Shown here one piece after another: positions 12,027 through 22,784 of a stretch of 64,000 nt of DNA (positions within the stretch are counted from its first letter, which is position 1; every line of letters starts with the position of its first letter). The notes under the pieces are model-generated. The model made no database searches and had not been told where the DNA came from. It worked only from the letters and a program-made list of their open reading frames with translations. The position numbers and the translations under genes are program-made. This DNA comes from Ophiosphaerella korrae (Eukaryota > Ascomycota > Dothideomycetes > Pleosporales > Phaeosphaeriaceae): contig JALNQF010000023.1 of assembly GCA_028456385.1 (NCBI GenBank), forward strand, positions 1 to 64,000. The letters are read 5' to 3'.

Positions 12027-13526
12027 ATGTCAGCCGACCTCTTCGCAGAATTCGCCTCACCCGGCACCTCACAGACGGCAGCACCAGCGGCGCAGCCCGC
12101 GCCGTTTAGCTTCTTCGGCGGCACAGATGCACCGGTGCAACAGGCCCCACGTGATGTTGCAACCGACGACACTGACGACTGGGGCGACTTCGAGGGCGCG
12201 GCTCAGGATCCGGTGCTGCCCGCGCAAAGCGCGCAGTGGGCGTCGGGCGCCCGGGACCCATTTGCGTTTGACGCTGGACGGCCCAATCTCGCTGCCGACA
12301 GTTCGTGGCAGAAGGCGCCGGTTGTGAAGGCGAAGAAGTCGGCTGATTCGAGGGTGTTGTTTGATGCGGAGGACGCTGAGGATGAGGGTGAAGATGAGTT
12401 TGGGGGGTTCGAGGACGAGTTTGGGAATTTTGAGGGGGCGGAGGGGAAGGGAGGGGGGGTGGCGGCGAGTGGGGTGGCGGATCTGCTGGGGGACTTAGAT
12501 GTGTCGAGTGTGCCTGCTGGGAGAAAGAGTATAGTTGAGGATCAAGCGTTGAAGAAGGCGGAGGGGGAAAAGGTGCCGTTTGTTGTGGGGTTTGGGCTGT
12601 CTAAGCAGCATGCGGTGGCAGCAAAGCCGGTTGTGCAAAAGCCTGATGATGACTGGGACACGTTTGATGATTGGGAGGCGTCTATTCCAACTGCGATGGA
12701 TGCAAAGCGATTGAGCAATATGGATCTCGATAAGGGTGGAGTGGCAGTTCGGGGCTCAACGACGCCCACACCCATTCTATCGCCAACAACAGACGATGCA
12801 CAGCCAGGTGAACTGCCACCCACAAACGTGCCGCCGCCTGGCGTTCTCCTATCCCTATTCCCTGCCTTGTTCGCAGACGCCCAAGAAAAGCTATTCAAGC
12901 CCATGGCCGCACAAACACTCCCCATGCGCAACAAGCTCCTTGCTGACCCCGCAACAATGACCTACCTCCAAGGCTACCTCATGCTCGCCACCGTCGCATC
13001 CCACATCATTGCCGGCCGCAAACTCCGCTGGAAACGCGACCCGCACCTCGCCCAAGGCATGCGCATCGGCCCCGCCTCGTCCCGCGCAACATCTGGCATG
13101 AAGCTCATGGGCATCGATAAAAGCGAAATCATGAAGGAAGAACGGGAAACGGCGGACGTGGTGCGCGCGTGGAAAGATCAAGTAGGCCGTCTGCGCCACG
13201 TTGTGGCGGGCGCTAACCAGATTTGGGCCGGGGCGCTGGGCGTCGTGCCGGATGTGCAGGACACGATGCCGGTGCGCAAGCTCACGCAGGCTGAGGGCGG
13301 CGTGCCTGCGCGGCTACCATGCTTGCTCTGTGGGTTGAGGAGGGAGGAGCGGGTTGCGGGGGATGGGGGGGTGGAGGACTGCTTTGGGGAGTGGTGGGTT
13401 GAGCAAGTGGGCATGCATCGCGGTACGTACCATCATCACTTTTGCACGGGCACGAAGACTAATTCAGGTCATGCAGGATGCCGCAACTTCTGGCGCCAGC
13501 ACAAGGACCGCTTGAGGCAGCGGTAG
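12027..13526 (+). CDS. Acidic DFG/FxxF-motif protein, possible AP-1 clathrin adaptor accessory factor
   Basis: Exons 12027..13422 and 13477..13526, joined by a 54-nt GT-AG intron that keeps frame whether spliced or not, giving 481 or 499 aa. The N-terminal half is acidic and disordered with repeated adaptor-type motifs: DDWGDFEGA (about 50-58), FGGFEDEFGNFEGA (about 125-138) and DDDWDTFDDWEAS. The C-terminal half is helical with basic patches and ends in the block CFGEWWVEQVGMHR-GCRNFWRQH. Such acidic phenylalanine motifs bind the gamma-ear of AP-1 and GGA proteins (aftiphilin, yeast Laa2), so a trafficking role is likely but inferred from motifs only. The frame is intact and GC-rich. Confidence 0.75.
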   Translation: MSADLFAEFASPGTSQTAAPAAQPAPFSFFGGTDAPVQQAPRDVATDDTDDWGDFEGAAQDPVLPAQSAQWASGARDPFAFDAGRPNLAADSSWQKAPVVKAKKSADSRVLFDAEDAEDEGEDEFGGFEDEFGNFEGAEGKGGGVAASGVADLLGDLDVSSVPAGRKSIVEDQALKKAEGEKVPFVVGFGLSKQHAVAAKPVVQKPDDDWDTFDDWEASIPTAMDAKRLSNMDLDKGGVAVRGSTTPTPILSPTTDDAQPGELPPTNVPPPGVLLSLFPALFADAQEKLFKPMAAQTLPMRNKLLADPATMTYLQGYLMLATVASHIIAGRKLRWKRDPHLAQGMRIGPASSRATSGMKLMGIDKSEIMKEERETADVVRAWKDQVGRLRHVVAGANQIWAGALGVVPDVQDTMPVRKLTQAEGGVPARLPCLLCGLRREERVAGDGGVEDCFGEWWVEQVGMHRGTYHHHFCTGTKTNSGHAGCRNFWRQHKDRLRQR

Positions 13527-14014
13527 GGGGCAGACTTGGGAGGGACAACGTGGGGGTGTGACAGGCTGATGAGTGAAAATTCTGGGGGGGGGGGCAGGAC
13601 GAAAACGGCAATCTGGAGGCTGAGGCGTTGCAGGTGGGGATTGTAGGGATTGTTGAATGGACGGAGAGAGGGGAGAGTGAATAGCACTTGGTGGGCAGGC
13701 GAGATGGTTGGTGTCTAGCGTGCCAGTCTGTGCGGGGCAGACGGACGTGGGCTGGCTGCGTCCAGTCCATCTGCATTGCTTTGGAACGTCGCAGGCCCGC
13801 TCTCGTCGTTGCACTGCCCATCGCTCTGGCGGTGTCGTTGTATTTTGACCACTATCCACTATCCACTGTCCCCCATCCTCCGTCTCCTGCCCGCCAGCCC
13901 ATCCCCATCACTCCTCCCCTCCCCTCCTCCCCTCCCTTCCCCTCCCCTCTCACCATTCACTGTGCTCCCGTCTGGCCCGAGGACAGACTCTGCGGCAGGC
14001 TTGCAGGCGAGGGA
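13527..14014 (+). promoter_or_regulatory. CT-rich promoter/leader of the PAS kinase gene
   Basis: Strongly pyrimidine-rich on the plus strand, especially 13905-13960 with runs of CCCTCC and CCTTCC. CT tracts just upstream of the start are typical of filamentous fungal promoters. The PAS kinase frame is open through here, but the composition and low complexity argue that it is leader sequence. Confidence 0.4.
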
Positions 14015-17000
14015 ATGAGCCAGCCACACCATGTCGCCCCTCCTCCGCCAGGCGCCCGCCCCTCGCACGGCCATGGGCCCCCCGAATTCGCGCCGCTGGT
14101 CAAGAACAAGAGCACGTCGAACCTGCTGTCGCTGTCGCAGACGCGCGGGCTGGCCATCGACACAGCGGCCAAGCGGATGAGCATCGATGCTGGCCAGCTG
14201 GACCGCATGGCCTGGTCGCCCATTGTGCCTGAGCACGAACACGGGCTGGGGGCGTCGGGCCTGCGTCGCATCCGCCAGCAGCATGTGCCTGGGAGCACGC
14301 CGCCTGCGTCGCGACACCCCTCCGAGTCGTCGCACCCGCCTGCCCACGCGCCGGGCTCGCCCGCCTTTGCCTTTGGCGAGGACCTCACGCGCTTCCCCTC
14401 CGAGTCGCTGCACTCCTTCTCCTTTGCCACCCAGTCCGAGGAGTTTATGCACAACCGCCAGAATGTGCTGAAGCGGAGCATCGACTTTATGCGCGACCGC
14501 CTGGGCTGGGCCGCCACCAATCCCGCCATTGCGCATGCCCAGGCCAGGCTCAGCGGCGACCAGGAGGCCCAGAGCATGATGGAGCTGCTGAGCAGGGCGA
14601 ACCTGATCGGCCACGACGGCGCTGGCGCCCACGGCCTGGGCGCCCTGGGCGCCATCACCGGGCCTGCCGACATGCCCGGCGACAATCTGTTCGAGAAGAG
14701 CTTCCTCGCTGAGCGGTCAGACAGCCCCGAGAGCATGCTGCAGTCAGCAGGCCCCCACGCCCACAGGGCCACCACAACCAACGACACCACCGACACCGCC
14801 GACACCGCCGACACCGCCAGCGCCTCCGCCTCCGCCTCGCCCAGCGCCTCGCCCACAACCGCCCCCGACCCAATTGCCCCGCAGCCGAAGCGCCCGCAGC
14901 GGGCCGCCCTCAAGCGCACCCTCACCGACGTCGCCCCGCTCACCATACAGAGCCAGCTCAACGACGTGCTGGCCCAGCCCTATTCTGTCGGCGGGAACGG
15001 CACAGTGCCGCCCAGCTTCAGCAGCGTCCCGGGGCCTCACTCGGCCGGCACCGTGCCCCACGGCCACGGCAGCCGGTACACGCCGGCTGCGCAGGCCATC
15101 TTCACCACCGAGGCCCAGTCGCCCTGGACCATCACATCGGCAAACGACCTGGCCTGCCTGGTTTTTGGCGTCACAAGGGCCGAGGTGCGCAAGCTGGGCA
15201 TTCTCGAGGTTGTGCGCGAGGACCGCAGGAAATGGCTCGAGGACAAGCTGAAGAACCCAGACGTCGGGTCAAAAGCACCGCGGGAAAATCTGGCCCAGCA
15301 GCCGGCGTCAAATCTCAGGGTCGGCAGCGGCGTCACAGCGCGGTTGCTCAGCAAGCCCTCGTCGCGCGTTGCCGCCTCGCGAAAAGCAAAAACAGACGAC
15401 GGCAGCGGGTCGTCCTACTACAACGCCAAGAAGACGGGCAAGCTCAATCACGAGTCCAAGGGTTCGCGAGGCGTTCTGCTCTGTGGCGACGTCATACCCA
15501 TCCAAAAGCGAAATGGCGCCACGGGATCTGCGAGCCTGTGGGTCAAGGAGAAGCGGGGCGGACTCATCTGGGTGCTCGAGGAGATTGCCGAGGACGTGGT
15601 GTACATCAACGTGGACGAGGTGGGATGTGTGTCGAGGGGCTGGGGCGCCATCGAGGCCGTGTTTGGCAGCGAGCGGCTGCGGAGAGGAATGGATCTTAAG
15701 CGCTTAATACCGGCGATTCCACGCCTCGAGGGCACCAACACGGGCGCGCTCGACTACGACGAAGTCGCAGACGTGCTCAGCTACACGGCTCGCACGTCCA
15801 ACAGCATCAACATCCCCGTCACCGTAGAGGCCGTGCCGGGTGAGCCTACATTTCGTGTTTCTAGCTTTCCGCACATTGCAGGTATCATTGTGCTTTCTTC
15901 CTCTGATCTCACGGTCACAAGCTCTAATTCTGTCTTCTCCTCCGCCCTGTTTGGCCAGCCGCGGCCAGAAGGCGTTCATATAAGCAAACTTATCCCGGCG
16001 TTTGACAAAATATTGCATGTTATGACGGATGAAGACAAGATTGAATTGGTGGATGGAATAGTAATCCCAGAGCATAGTTTTCGGCGCGCGCGAGCCCTCC
16101 TTGCTATGAGGGAAGGAAGTGCGGACGCAGCAGCCATCTTCTTGCGGCCGAGCGGCCTACCTGCACTGCATCGCGACGGGTCGGAGATCATGGTAGACGT
16201 GCAGATGCGCGTTGTCAAGAGCGAGAAGACGCCTCGCTTTGATGAAAATGTGATTGAAGAAGAGGATGCGCCGCCCAGGCCGGTCAAAAATCCCGAGCTG
16301 GTGTTCGCGCTGTGGATCACATACTCGAGGCAGCTGCACGCTGCAAACCATGGGGTCGGTCCTGTGACTCCGCTCTTGTCACGACCAGGCACGCCGCCAC
16401 GTCAACCTGAGCCGGGGCAGCCTAATTTCACCGTCCCTGAAGAATCTCACTCAGACCAATCTACTTCTTCGTCGAGTACACCGCCGGCCTCCAAGCAAAT
16501 CCAACCCGTGGCCCGACCTGATACCCTAAAGGAGCCCCAGCCCCAGGCACCCATGGCATCCCCACCGCAATCAATAAAAACCGACGAGCCCCCCGTCAAA
16601 AAGACCATTAACGACTTCATCGTCCTCGAAGAAATGGGCCAAGGCGCCTACGGCCAAGTCAAACTCTGTCGCTCCAAAAAAAGCAGCAGCAAAAAAGTGG
16701 TCATCAAATATGTGACCAAGCGCCGCATTCTCGTCGACACCTGGACACGCGACCGCCGCCTCGGCACCGTCCCGCTGGAAATCCACGTCCTGGACTATCT
16801 ACGCCGCGACGGCTTCGCCCACCCCAACATTGTCGAGATGTCCGACTTCTTCGAGGACGACATCAACTACTACATCGAGATGGTGCCACACGGCCTGCCA
16901 GGCATGGATCTTTTTGATTATATTGAGCTCAGAGTAAATATGGAAGAGGCGGAGTGCCGCAAGATTTTCGTGCAGGTTGCGAGTGCTGTGCACCATTTGC

Positions 17001-17481
17001 ATACGAAGGCGAAGGTTGTGCATCGCGATATCAAGGACGAGAATGTTGTGCTGGATGGCGAGGGGAACATCAAGCTTATTGATTTTGGGAGCGCGGCGTA
17101 TATCAAGAGCGGACCGTTTGACGTCTTTGTCGGCACTATCGGTACGTCCCTATCCCTATATATATATATCCACCCACTCAGTTCCATGCTAGAGCTAACA
17201 ACTACACAGACTACGCTGCCCCCGAAGTCCTAGCCGGGCGCCCCTACCGCGGCAAAGAGCAGGACGTGTGGGCCCTGGGCATCCTACTATACACCATTAT
17301 CTACAAGGAGAATCCGTTCTATAGCATCGACGAGATTATGGATCATGATTTGCGTGTTCCATGGGTTATGAGCGAGGATAGCATTGATCTTGTGAGGCTG
17401 ATGCTGGATCGGGATGTTGAGCGTAGGATTACGATTGGAAGGGTATTAGAGCATGGGTGGGTTGCGGGAGAAGGGGGGTAG
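14015..17481 (+). CDS. PSK1: PAS-domain serine/threonine kinase (PAS kinase, Psk1/Psk2 family)
   Basis: Nutrient-sensing kinase that in yeast controls sugar storage and partitioning. The model is join(14015..17141, 17210..17481), 1132 aa. I chose the ATG at 14015 (MSQPHH) because the upstream open frame is CT-rich leader. A PAS fold is visible at about residues 365-420 (AIFTTEAQSPWTITSANDLA and following). The kinase domain spans about 864-1130: P-loop GQGAYGQV, VVIKYV lysine, the family signature RILVDTWTRDRRLGTVP, catalytic loop HRDIKDENV, DFGSAA, then across the 68-nt intron VFVGTI-DYAAPEVL. FEDDINYYIE and DLFDYIE are also typical of PAS kinases. A Ser/Pro/Ala-rich linker lies at about 245-290. 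The kinase ends with only a few residues after the last helix. The frame is intact and the neighbouring genes are housekeeping-like. Confidence 0.93.
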
Positions 17482-18523
17482 AAGTGGGGTTAGACGGAAG
17501 GAGTTGTCTTCGTGTGCATTTTTTATTTATTCCTTAGGCTGGGGCTTGGGCATTTGGGAGCGTATGGTAGAGATGAATGCAATATACCCGATTTCTTGTC
17601 GTGGAAAATCGGTGCTTTGGTCGTTGGCGTATTAGCGTATTGGCGTGGCCTGGGTGCCGTACCCGGTGTAAAGTGATTGGGTGGCTTGGCGCTGTGGCTG
17701 GTGAGTGTGCGGTGTGGCGCTTGGCGCAGTCTGTGGCTGCAGAATCGTTGGGCGAGACCGATACACGGGCGTAGCTTATGTAGCTAATTTAGGCGAGATG
17801 CTGGTCTACGATGACACTAGATGCGCTCGAGCCAACCGCTCGAGGCCCTGGATGGTGATATGAGAATTTGCTGCGCTTCGCGCGGAATGTGATGAGGATG
17901 GATTCTGAGCATTGTTGTGTTGGTTGGGTTGGGTTGGGCTGCACGTGCTAGAGAGCAGGCTGCGATGCTAGGCAACACCAACCCCTCTGAGCCTCTCCAA
18001 CTTCACCACCCACAACACCACGACCTCCATCTCCTATGACGTCAACCCCGCTCATCCCGCGTTTCAAAGAGCCGCACATGATGGCTGGAGCGATCCATAG
18101 GTCAAGCCTTTCTCGATGTCCATGGAACAATGAAACATGACGATGCTGTTCACCGCCACGCCTGCTGGTGCTCACCGCCACATGCATTGAACGCCATATC
18201 GTAACAGGCTTAGCTTTTGGCCCCATGTGTCCCAGAGAGTACGCGACTAATTATGCATCCGGGCTGGCCTGCGGCGTGGGTGCATACACGAGCGAGGGCT
18301 TGTGTTGAGAATAACTCACGGCCAATGAGAAAATTGAGCCACAGTTTGAGGCGCAGGACAAGGCGTCCTAGCAGCCACGATCCTACTGGGCACCCTCCCT
18401 CTCAGGATAGCTCACGAGGTGGGATAATAGGTACAGCATGACCCACGGCTTCCTGTGTTCTTCGAATGCTTCACTGGACCACACACAAACTCTACCAATC
18501 AATCACAGACAGCCCGCGCTGCG
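17482..18523. other. Intergenic region
   Basis: PAS kinase 3' region and the upstream region of the homeobox gene. No gene or RNA was recognised. A short GGGTT-type run sits near 17925. Confidence 0.5.
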
Positions 18524-20356
18524 ATGCTTTCGCCATACGATATCCAACCCAAAAGCGGAAAGGCGGCGAGCATCATGTCCAGCGACTCGGGATATGGGAC
18601 TAGTGCTTTCGACGACGATGAGCCTTTTCTATCCGGGTCCATTGGTCTTGGGATCAACGGGTTCAACGTCTTTTTCGAAGATCAACTCCGTTTGAGGCGC
18701 TCCGAGTCGCCTGTCGATCCCGTTACTACGAGGCTCAATGTCTCGACTGCCAAGGCGCAATTGGCGGGCCAATCAGCTCCCCCCACCGCAACGACATGTC
18801 CCACATGCCAATTGCTGGATATCACGAACCCATACGAGGGCTTGAAGTGCGATGAGTGTAAGAGCAGGGACTACGCCAGATCGAGCGTGCGGCAACTCTT
18901 CGACACAAAGCCAGGCGTGAAGCTCCCAGCGCCTCGTCTGGTGATCCCTCAGGAACCACATCCGCAGCAAAATACGACACCATGCACAAGATGTGATATC
19001 GCCCACGCCGACGGCTCTTCGCCTTGTGCTCCCTGCACGCCAGATCCGGAATTGCTATCCCCCATATCGCCCGCACGCTTCTCCTCCGTCAAGCGGTCCT
19101 GCGCCAAACGTCACACCAAGCTCTCTCCCCACGCCCTTGACCATCTACGCACCTGGCTCGCAGCAAATGAACACAATCCGTATCCAAACGCTGAGGCGAA
19201 ACGCATGCTTGCTCGCGAGTGTGGCATCACGGAGAAACAGGTCACGACGTGGTTCACGAATACGCGCGCGCGCAAACTGAATACACCTTCGGACCGCACG
19301 CATTCTAGTGAAGACGATGATGTGGACGAGTCGGACGCTTATGACAGCTGGGCTAATACGCCTGTTTACACTGTTAGTCCGCCGTTTGGAACGCCACTGC
19401 CGCAAAGTGCTGGCATCGACCCATTTACGCTGCCACCCCATTCAACCCATTCAACCCAGCCCTCCCGCCGCGGCAAAAAGAAAGACTACCGCCGCACCCA
19501 CAATCTCTCCCCCACTACCCCTTCGCCCATAACCCCTCGTTCCTCTCCCAAACACACCTGGCAATGCACCTTTTGCGCGGCCCCCCTCGCCCCCAAATCC
19601 TGGCGTCGCCACGAAGAAACCCAACACCGCCCCAAACACACATGGACTTGCCTCGCCACGCCCCCCGTCCTCCCCACTCCCTCCGGCCCCCTATGTGCCT
19701 TCTGCCTACTCCCCAACCCGTCGCCCGAGCACATTGCGACCGCGCACCGCATCCCGGAGTGTATGGCGAAGAGCGAGGCGGAGAGAACGTTTGGCCGGCC
19801 CGATCATCTCAGGCAGCATTTTAAGAATTTCCACCGTGTTGCGCTGCACGGGGGTGTGCGCGAGGCGTGGAAGAGGGGCGGGGAGAACGGAGCCGAGAGC
19901 TGGGGGTGTGGGTTTTGCGGGGTGCGCTTGAAAGGCTGGGATGCGAGGGAGGCCCATGTTGCGGGCCATTTCAAGGACGGTGACACGTTGGAGACGTGGA
20001 ATCTTGCGCGTGCTGAGCCTGCGCAAGAGAATACCTTCGACACGCCTCGCACGCCTCAAGGTGCGTACCAAGCGCCGCGCGAGCCTGCCCCGCTATATTC
20101 TACCACGGCGGCACCCCTGCTCGTTCAGAATCCCCCGCAGCGCATCGAAGTTCCTAACGTTGAGGTCGCAGGATTTTCCAGCGAGGATGGGTTTCTATTT
20201 GGGTATGACTTTGGCGCTGAGGGGGTCTTGAATGAGGTCGACGGCGTGTGGCCGGATCTAAACCATGCGTATGATTTGTATTCCCATGCAGCATCTATGG
20301 ACTTTGACGCGATGGGTTCGGAGGATGGGGGGATGTTTGGGTGGCGGGGGATGTGA
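18524..20356 (+). CDS. Homeobox plus C2H2 zinc-finger transcription factor
   Basis: Single-exon protein of 610 aa from the ATG at 18524 (MLSPYD). An in-frame ATG at 18455 would add 23 residues of unlikely sequence. A CxxC cluster lies at about 90-110. A TALE-type (KN-like) homeodomain follows at about 190-252, with NPYPNAEAKRMLA in the three-residue-loop extension and recognition helix QVTTWFTNTRARK. Further on are C2H2-like fingers: CTFCAAPLAPKSWRRHEETQH (about 346-366), LCAFCLLPNPSPEHIATAH, a DHLRQHFKNFH finger and CGFCGVRLKGWDAREAHVAGH. The homeobox-C2H2 combination is a known fungal regulator class often linked to development. An acidic C-terminus could serve activation. The target genes cannot be told from the sequence. 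Confidence 0.88.
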   Translation: MLSPYDIQPKSGKAASIMSSDSGYGTSAFDDDEPFLSGSIGLGINGFNVFFEDQLRLRRSESPVDPVTTRLNVSTAKAQLAGQSAPPTATTCPTCQLLDITNPYEGLKCDECKSRDYARSSVRQLFDTKPGVKLPAPRLVIPQEPHPQQNTTPCTRCDIAHADGSSPCAPCTPDPELLSPISPARFSSVKRSCAKRHTKLSPHALDHLRTWLAANEHNPYPNAEAKRMLARECGITEKQVTTWFTNTRARKLNTPSDRTHSSEDDDVDESDAYDSWANTPVYTVSPPFGTPLPQSAGIDPFTLPPHSTHSTQPSRRGKKKDYRRTHNLSPTTPSPITPRSSPKHTWQCTFCAAPLAPKSWRRHEETQHRPKHTWTCLATPPVLPTPSGPLCAFCLLPNPSPEHIATAHRIPECMAKSEAERTFGRPDHLRQHFKNFHRVALHGGVREAWKRGGENGAESWGCGFCGVRLKGWDAREAHVAGHFKDGDTLETWNLARAEPAQENTFDTPRTPQGAYQAPREPAPLYSTTAAPLLVQNPPQRIEVPNVEVAGFSSEDGFLFGYDFGAEGVLNEVDGVWPDLNHAYDLYSHAASMDFDAMGSEDGGMFGWRGM

Positions 20357-21180
20357 GGTTGTTGAGAGGGGGTTTTCTTTTGGCTGGTTTGGGATGGAGG
20401 CTATGGGGTGTTTGAGAGGCGTAAAAACGGAACTGGGGGGTGGGTTTGGGCGGCTGGACCGGAATCATTGACTGGTGCTTTGGTTTTTTTTTTTTTCTTC
20501 TCGTTATAGTTGAGCATCGCATCTAGATGGTTGCATTTTGTTTCGTTAGACTCGGGGTTTTTGCTTCGGATTAATTAAGGCAGCCTTTAATATACCATTG
20601 TTGAGAATCAACTTTCTGGCTCTGTATGAGGCCGTGAAGTTAGACTAAGGGTATAGAATTCAGTACATCTCTGAGTATTGAGATGTTAGAATAGGTAAAT
20701 GATGTCACGTGCTTACACGAAGATGAAAAGGGAGGTTAGTAAGCTCAAAGACCCCACGTGTTTCTCATCAATAATGGTAGTTATTACATGACCCCCCATG
20801 TACCTTTTAGCACCAATCTAATTTGCTCAAAAAAGCACAACGAATCTCGTCCCACGGCGAAACATCCGACGCCGCGCCAGGTTAAATACTTGACGAGTGC
20901 CAACGCGTTGTTGCCCCACGCTGCCCCACCGCTTACACAGACCCCTGCAGGAAGACGGCACAAATCGCATATTTAAAAAAGAAGGGTACAACGGCATGAT
21001 TGCGTTGTCTCAACATTGGCATTGTTTGTCTTCAACTTGTGCCTCAGTCTTAGAGCCCCAACCTCCAACAAACCAACGGTACGATGCAACCAGCCATCAC
21101 CGCAAGCATGCCGCATCACATGATGGCTCCTCTTTCCGCTTCGGCCCTATTCACGATCAAAGCTCGACGTGTCGTCGTGG
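20357..21180. other. Intergenic region upstream of the thiamine gene
   Basis: Holds the homeobox gene 3' end and the distal promoter of the THI5-type gene. Two CACGTG E-box-like sites are visible near 20706 and 20755. No other gene was recognised. Confidence 0.45.
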
Positions 21181-21209
21181 CATGGACAGGTACCGTCTTG
21201 CATCTGAAG

Positions 21210-21332
21210 CTAGCATGGCGGGTGTTCAAGCCGTGGTGGTTTCATTCTTCAATGGAGTCACCGCGGCTTGTTCTGAGATCATACCGTTCAAACTTGATCT
21301 GGATAATTCCAGCGAAAGGACAAAGCTGCTTC
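21210..21332 (+). promoter_or_regulatory. TPP riboswitch (fungal THI-box aptamer) in the THI5/NMT1 leader
   Basis: The conserved thiamine pyrophosphate aptamer core is plain. GGGTGTTCAAGCC (220-232) is followed by a hairpin in which CAAGCCGTGGTG pairs with CACCGCGGCTTG (227-270). Then come CTGAGATCATACC (273-285), the pyrophosphate-arm block TTGATCTGGATAAT and CCAGCGAAAGGA (294-320). It lies within a probable 5'UTR intron (donor GTACCG at 21190, acceptor TGATGTAG ending 21386), just before the start codon at 21402. In fungi such aptamers control alternative splicing of the leader, so thiamine excess lowers expression. The splice model is inferred; the aptamer match is direct. Confidence 0.92.
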
Positions 21333-21401
21333 TTGATGGCCCCCCCCTTTTTTTCCCTGGCCGTGGGGACATACTGATTGATGTAGCTTCTTCTTGCCAA
21401 C

Positions 21402-22568
21402 ATGTCGACTGACAAGATCACCTTCTTGACCAACTGGTGCGTGTTGAGCACGGGGCTGGGAGGGGAAGTAGCTAATGGTGTAGGCATGCAACTCCGTATC
21501 ATGCGCCTTTGTACCTTGCGCAGAGCAAGGGGTACTTCAAAGACGAAGGCATCAAGGTAGCGATTCTGGAGCCAAACGACCCAAGCGTAAATCACCTCCA
21601 AGTCAACATGATACTCGAAACACTTATGAACAATAACACAACAGGATGTCACCGAGCTCATCGGCTCCGGCAAAATCGATCTCGGCTTCAAAGCCATGAT
21701 CCACACCCTCGCCGCCGCCGCCCGCGGCTTCCCCATCACTTCCATCGGGGCCCTTCTCAACGAGCCCTTCACCGGCATCGTCTACCTCGCCTCCTCCGGC
21801 ATCACCCACGACTTCACCACCCTCAAGGGCAAACGCGTAGGCTACGTCGGCGAATTCGGCAAAATCCAACTCGACGAGTTGACCGTGCATTTCGGCATGT
21901 CCCCCTCGGACTACACCGCCGTCCGCGTCGGCATGAACGTCACCCGCAGCATCATCACGGGCGAAATCGACGCGGGTATCGGCCTTGAAAATGTCCAAAT
22001 GGTCGAGCTGGAGGAGTGGCTAGCCAGCCAGAACCGCCCCCGCGCCGACGTCCAGATGCTGCGTATTGACGAGCTGGCGGAGCTGGGGTGCTGCTGCTTC
22101 TGCTCCATCTTGTACATTGCCAACGACGCGTTCCTCGCCGCGCGCCCCGCCGCCGCACGCGCCTTCCTGCGCGCCGTCAAGCGCGCAACCGACGACGTTG
22201 TCGCCGCGCCGGCCGCGGCCTGGGCCGACCTGTGCGCAGCCAAGCCAGTGCTCGACACGCCGACCAACTGCAAGGTATTCGAGCGTAGCTTCGCGTACTT
22301 CAGCGCGGATCTGCAGAATGTGCGGCGCGATTGGGAGAAAGTGACGAGGTACGGGAAGAGGTTGGGCGTGCTGAGCGATGGGTTTGAGCCGAATTGGTCG
22401 AATGCGTATTTGGGGTGGGGGTTGGAGGGTGAGGCGGAGGACCCCATGGGCGATCAGAGGCGCATGGTGGTGTTGCAGCGGAGTGTGAAGGAACGTGGGG
22501 GGTTTAGGAGGTTGGAGGGTGGGGTTGGTAGCGCGGTTGTGGGTGCTGCTGGGCCTGTGGTTGTTTGA
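21402..22568 (+). CDS. THI5: 4-amino-5-hydroxymethyl-2-methylpyrimidine phosphate synthase (thiamine pyrimidine synthase)
   Basis: Makes the HMP-P pyrimidine moiety of thiamine from histidine and PLP in a single-turnover, iron-dependent reaction (known for yeast Thi5/NMT1). The model is join(21402..21436, 21484..21586, 21645..22568), 353 aa, with GT-AG introns of 47 and 58 nt. The start [12 protein letters not shown] matches the family. The suicide-donor histidine is His66 in KAMIHTLAA, the same number as in yeast. The iron-binding CCCFC motif is at 195-199. GYVGEFGK and the [10 protein letters not shown] block are also present. The last 26 residues are Gly/Val-rich and unlike the usual tail but do not touch the catalytic core. 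A TPP riboswitch in the leader gives feedback control. Confidence 0.96.
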
Positions 22569-22784
22569 GGGTGGTGGAAATAGGGTGCCGAGATGCTTGG
22601 AGATTCACTCTTTTGCTTCAAGCGCTGTTGAGGGGTGGACGGGGTTGGTGGAAAGGGGTTGGTTTGCTAGTAGAGTGTTAATGTTTTTGATAGTGTTACG
22701 CTTCTGGTGGTAATCGCAAGTCCTCGTCTTTCTAATCCAGTACTTTGTTTCCAAGCTTGTATCCAAAGATGTCATTTGTCTGGG

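Noticed and set aside
13859..14961. Large minus-strand frames opposite the PAS kinase N-terminus
   Set aside because: GC-rich shadows of a disordered region; low-complexity translation without domains.
17920..17945. Telomere-like GGGTT run
   Set aside because: Only three or four imperfect units within ordinary intergenic DNA.
20897..21412. 171-codon open frame over the thiamine-gene leader
   Set aside because: It crosses the TPP aptamer and predicted leader intron; the peptide has no family features. At most it contains upstream ORFs.
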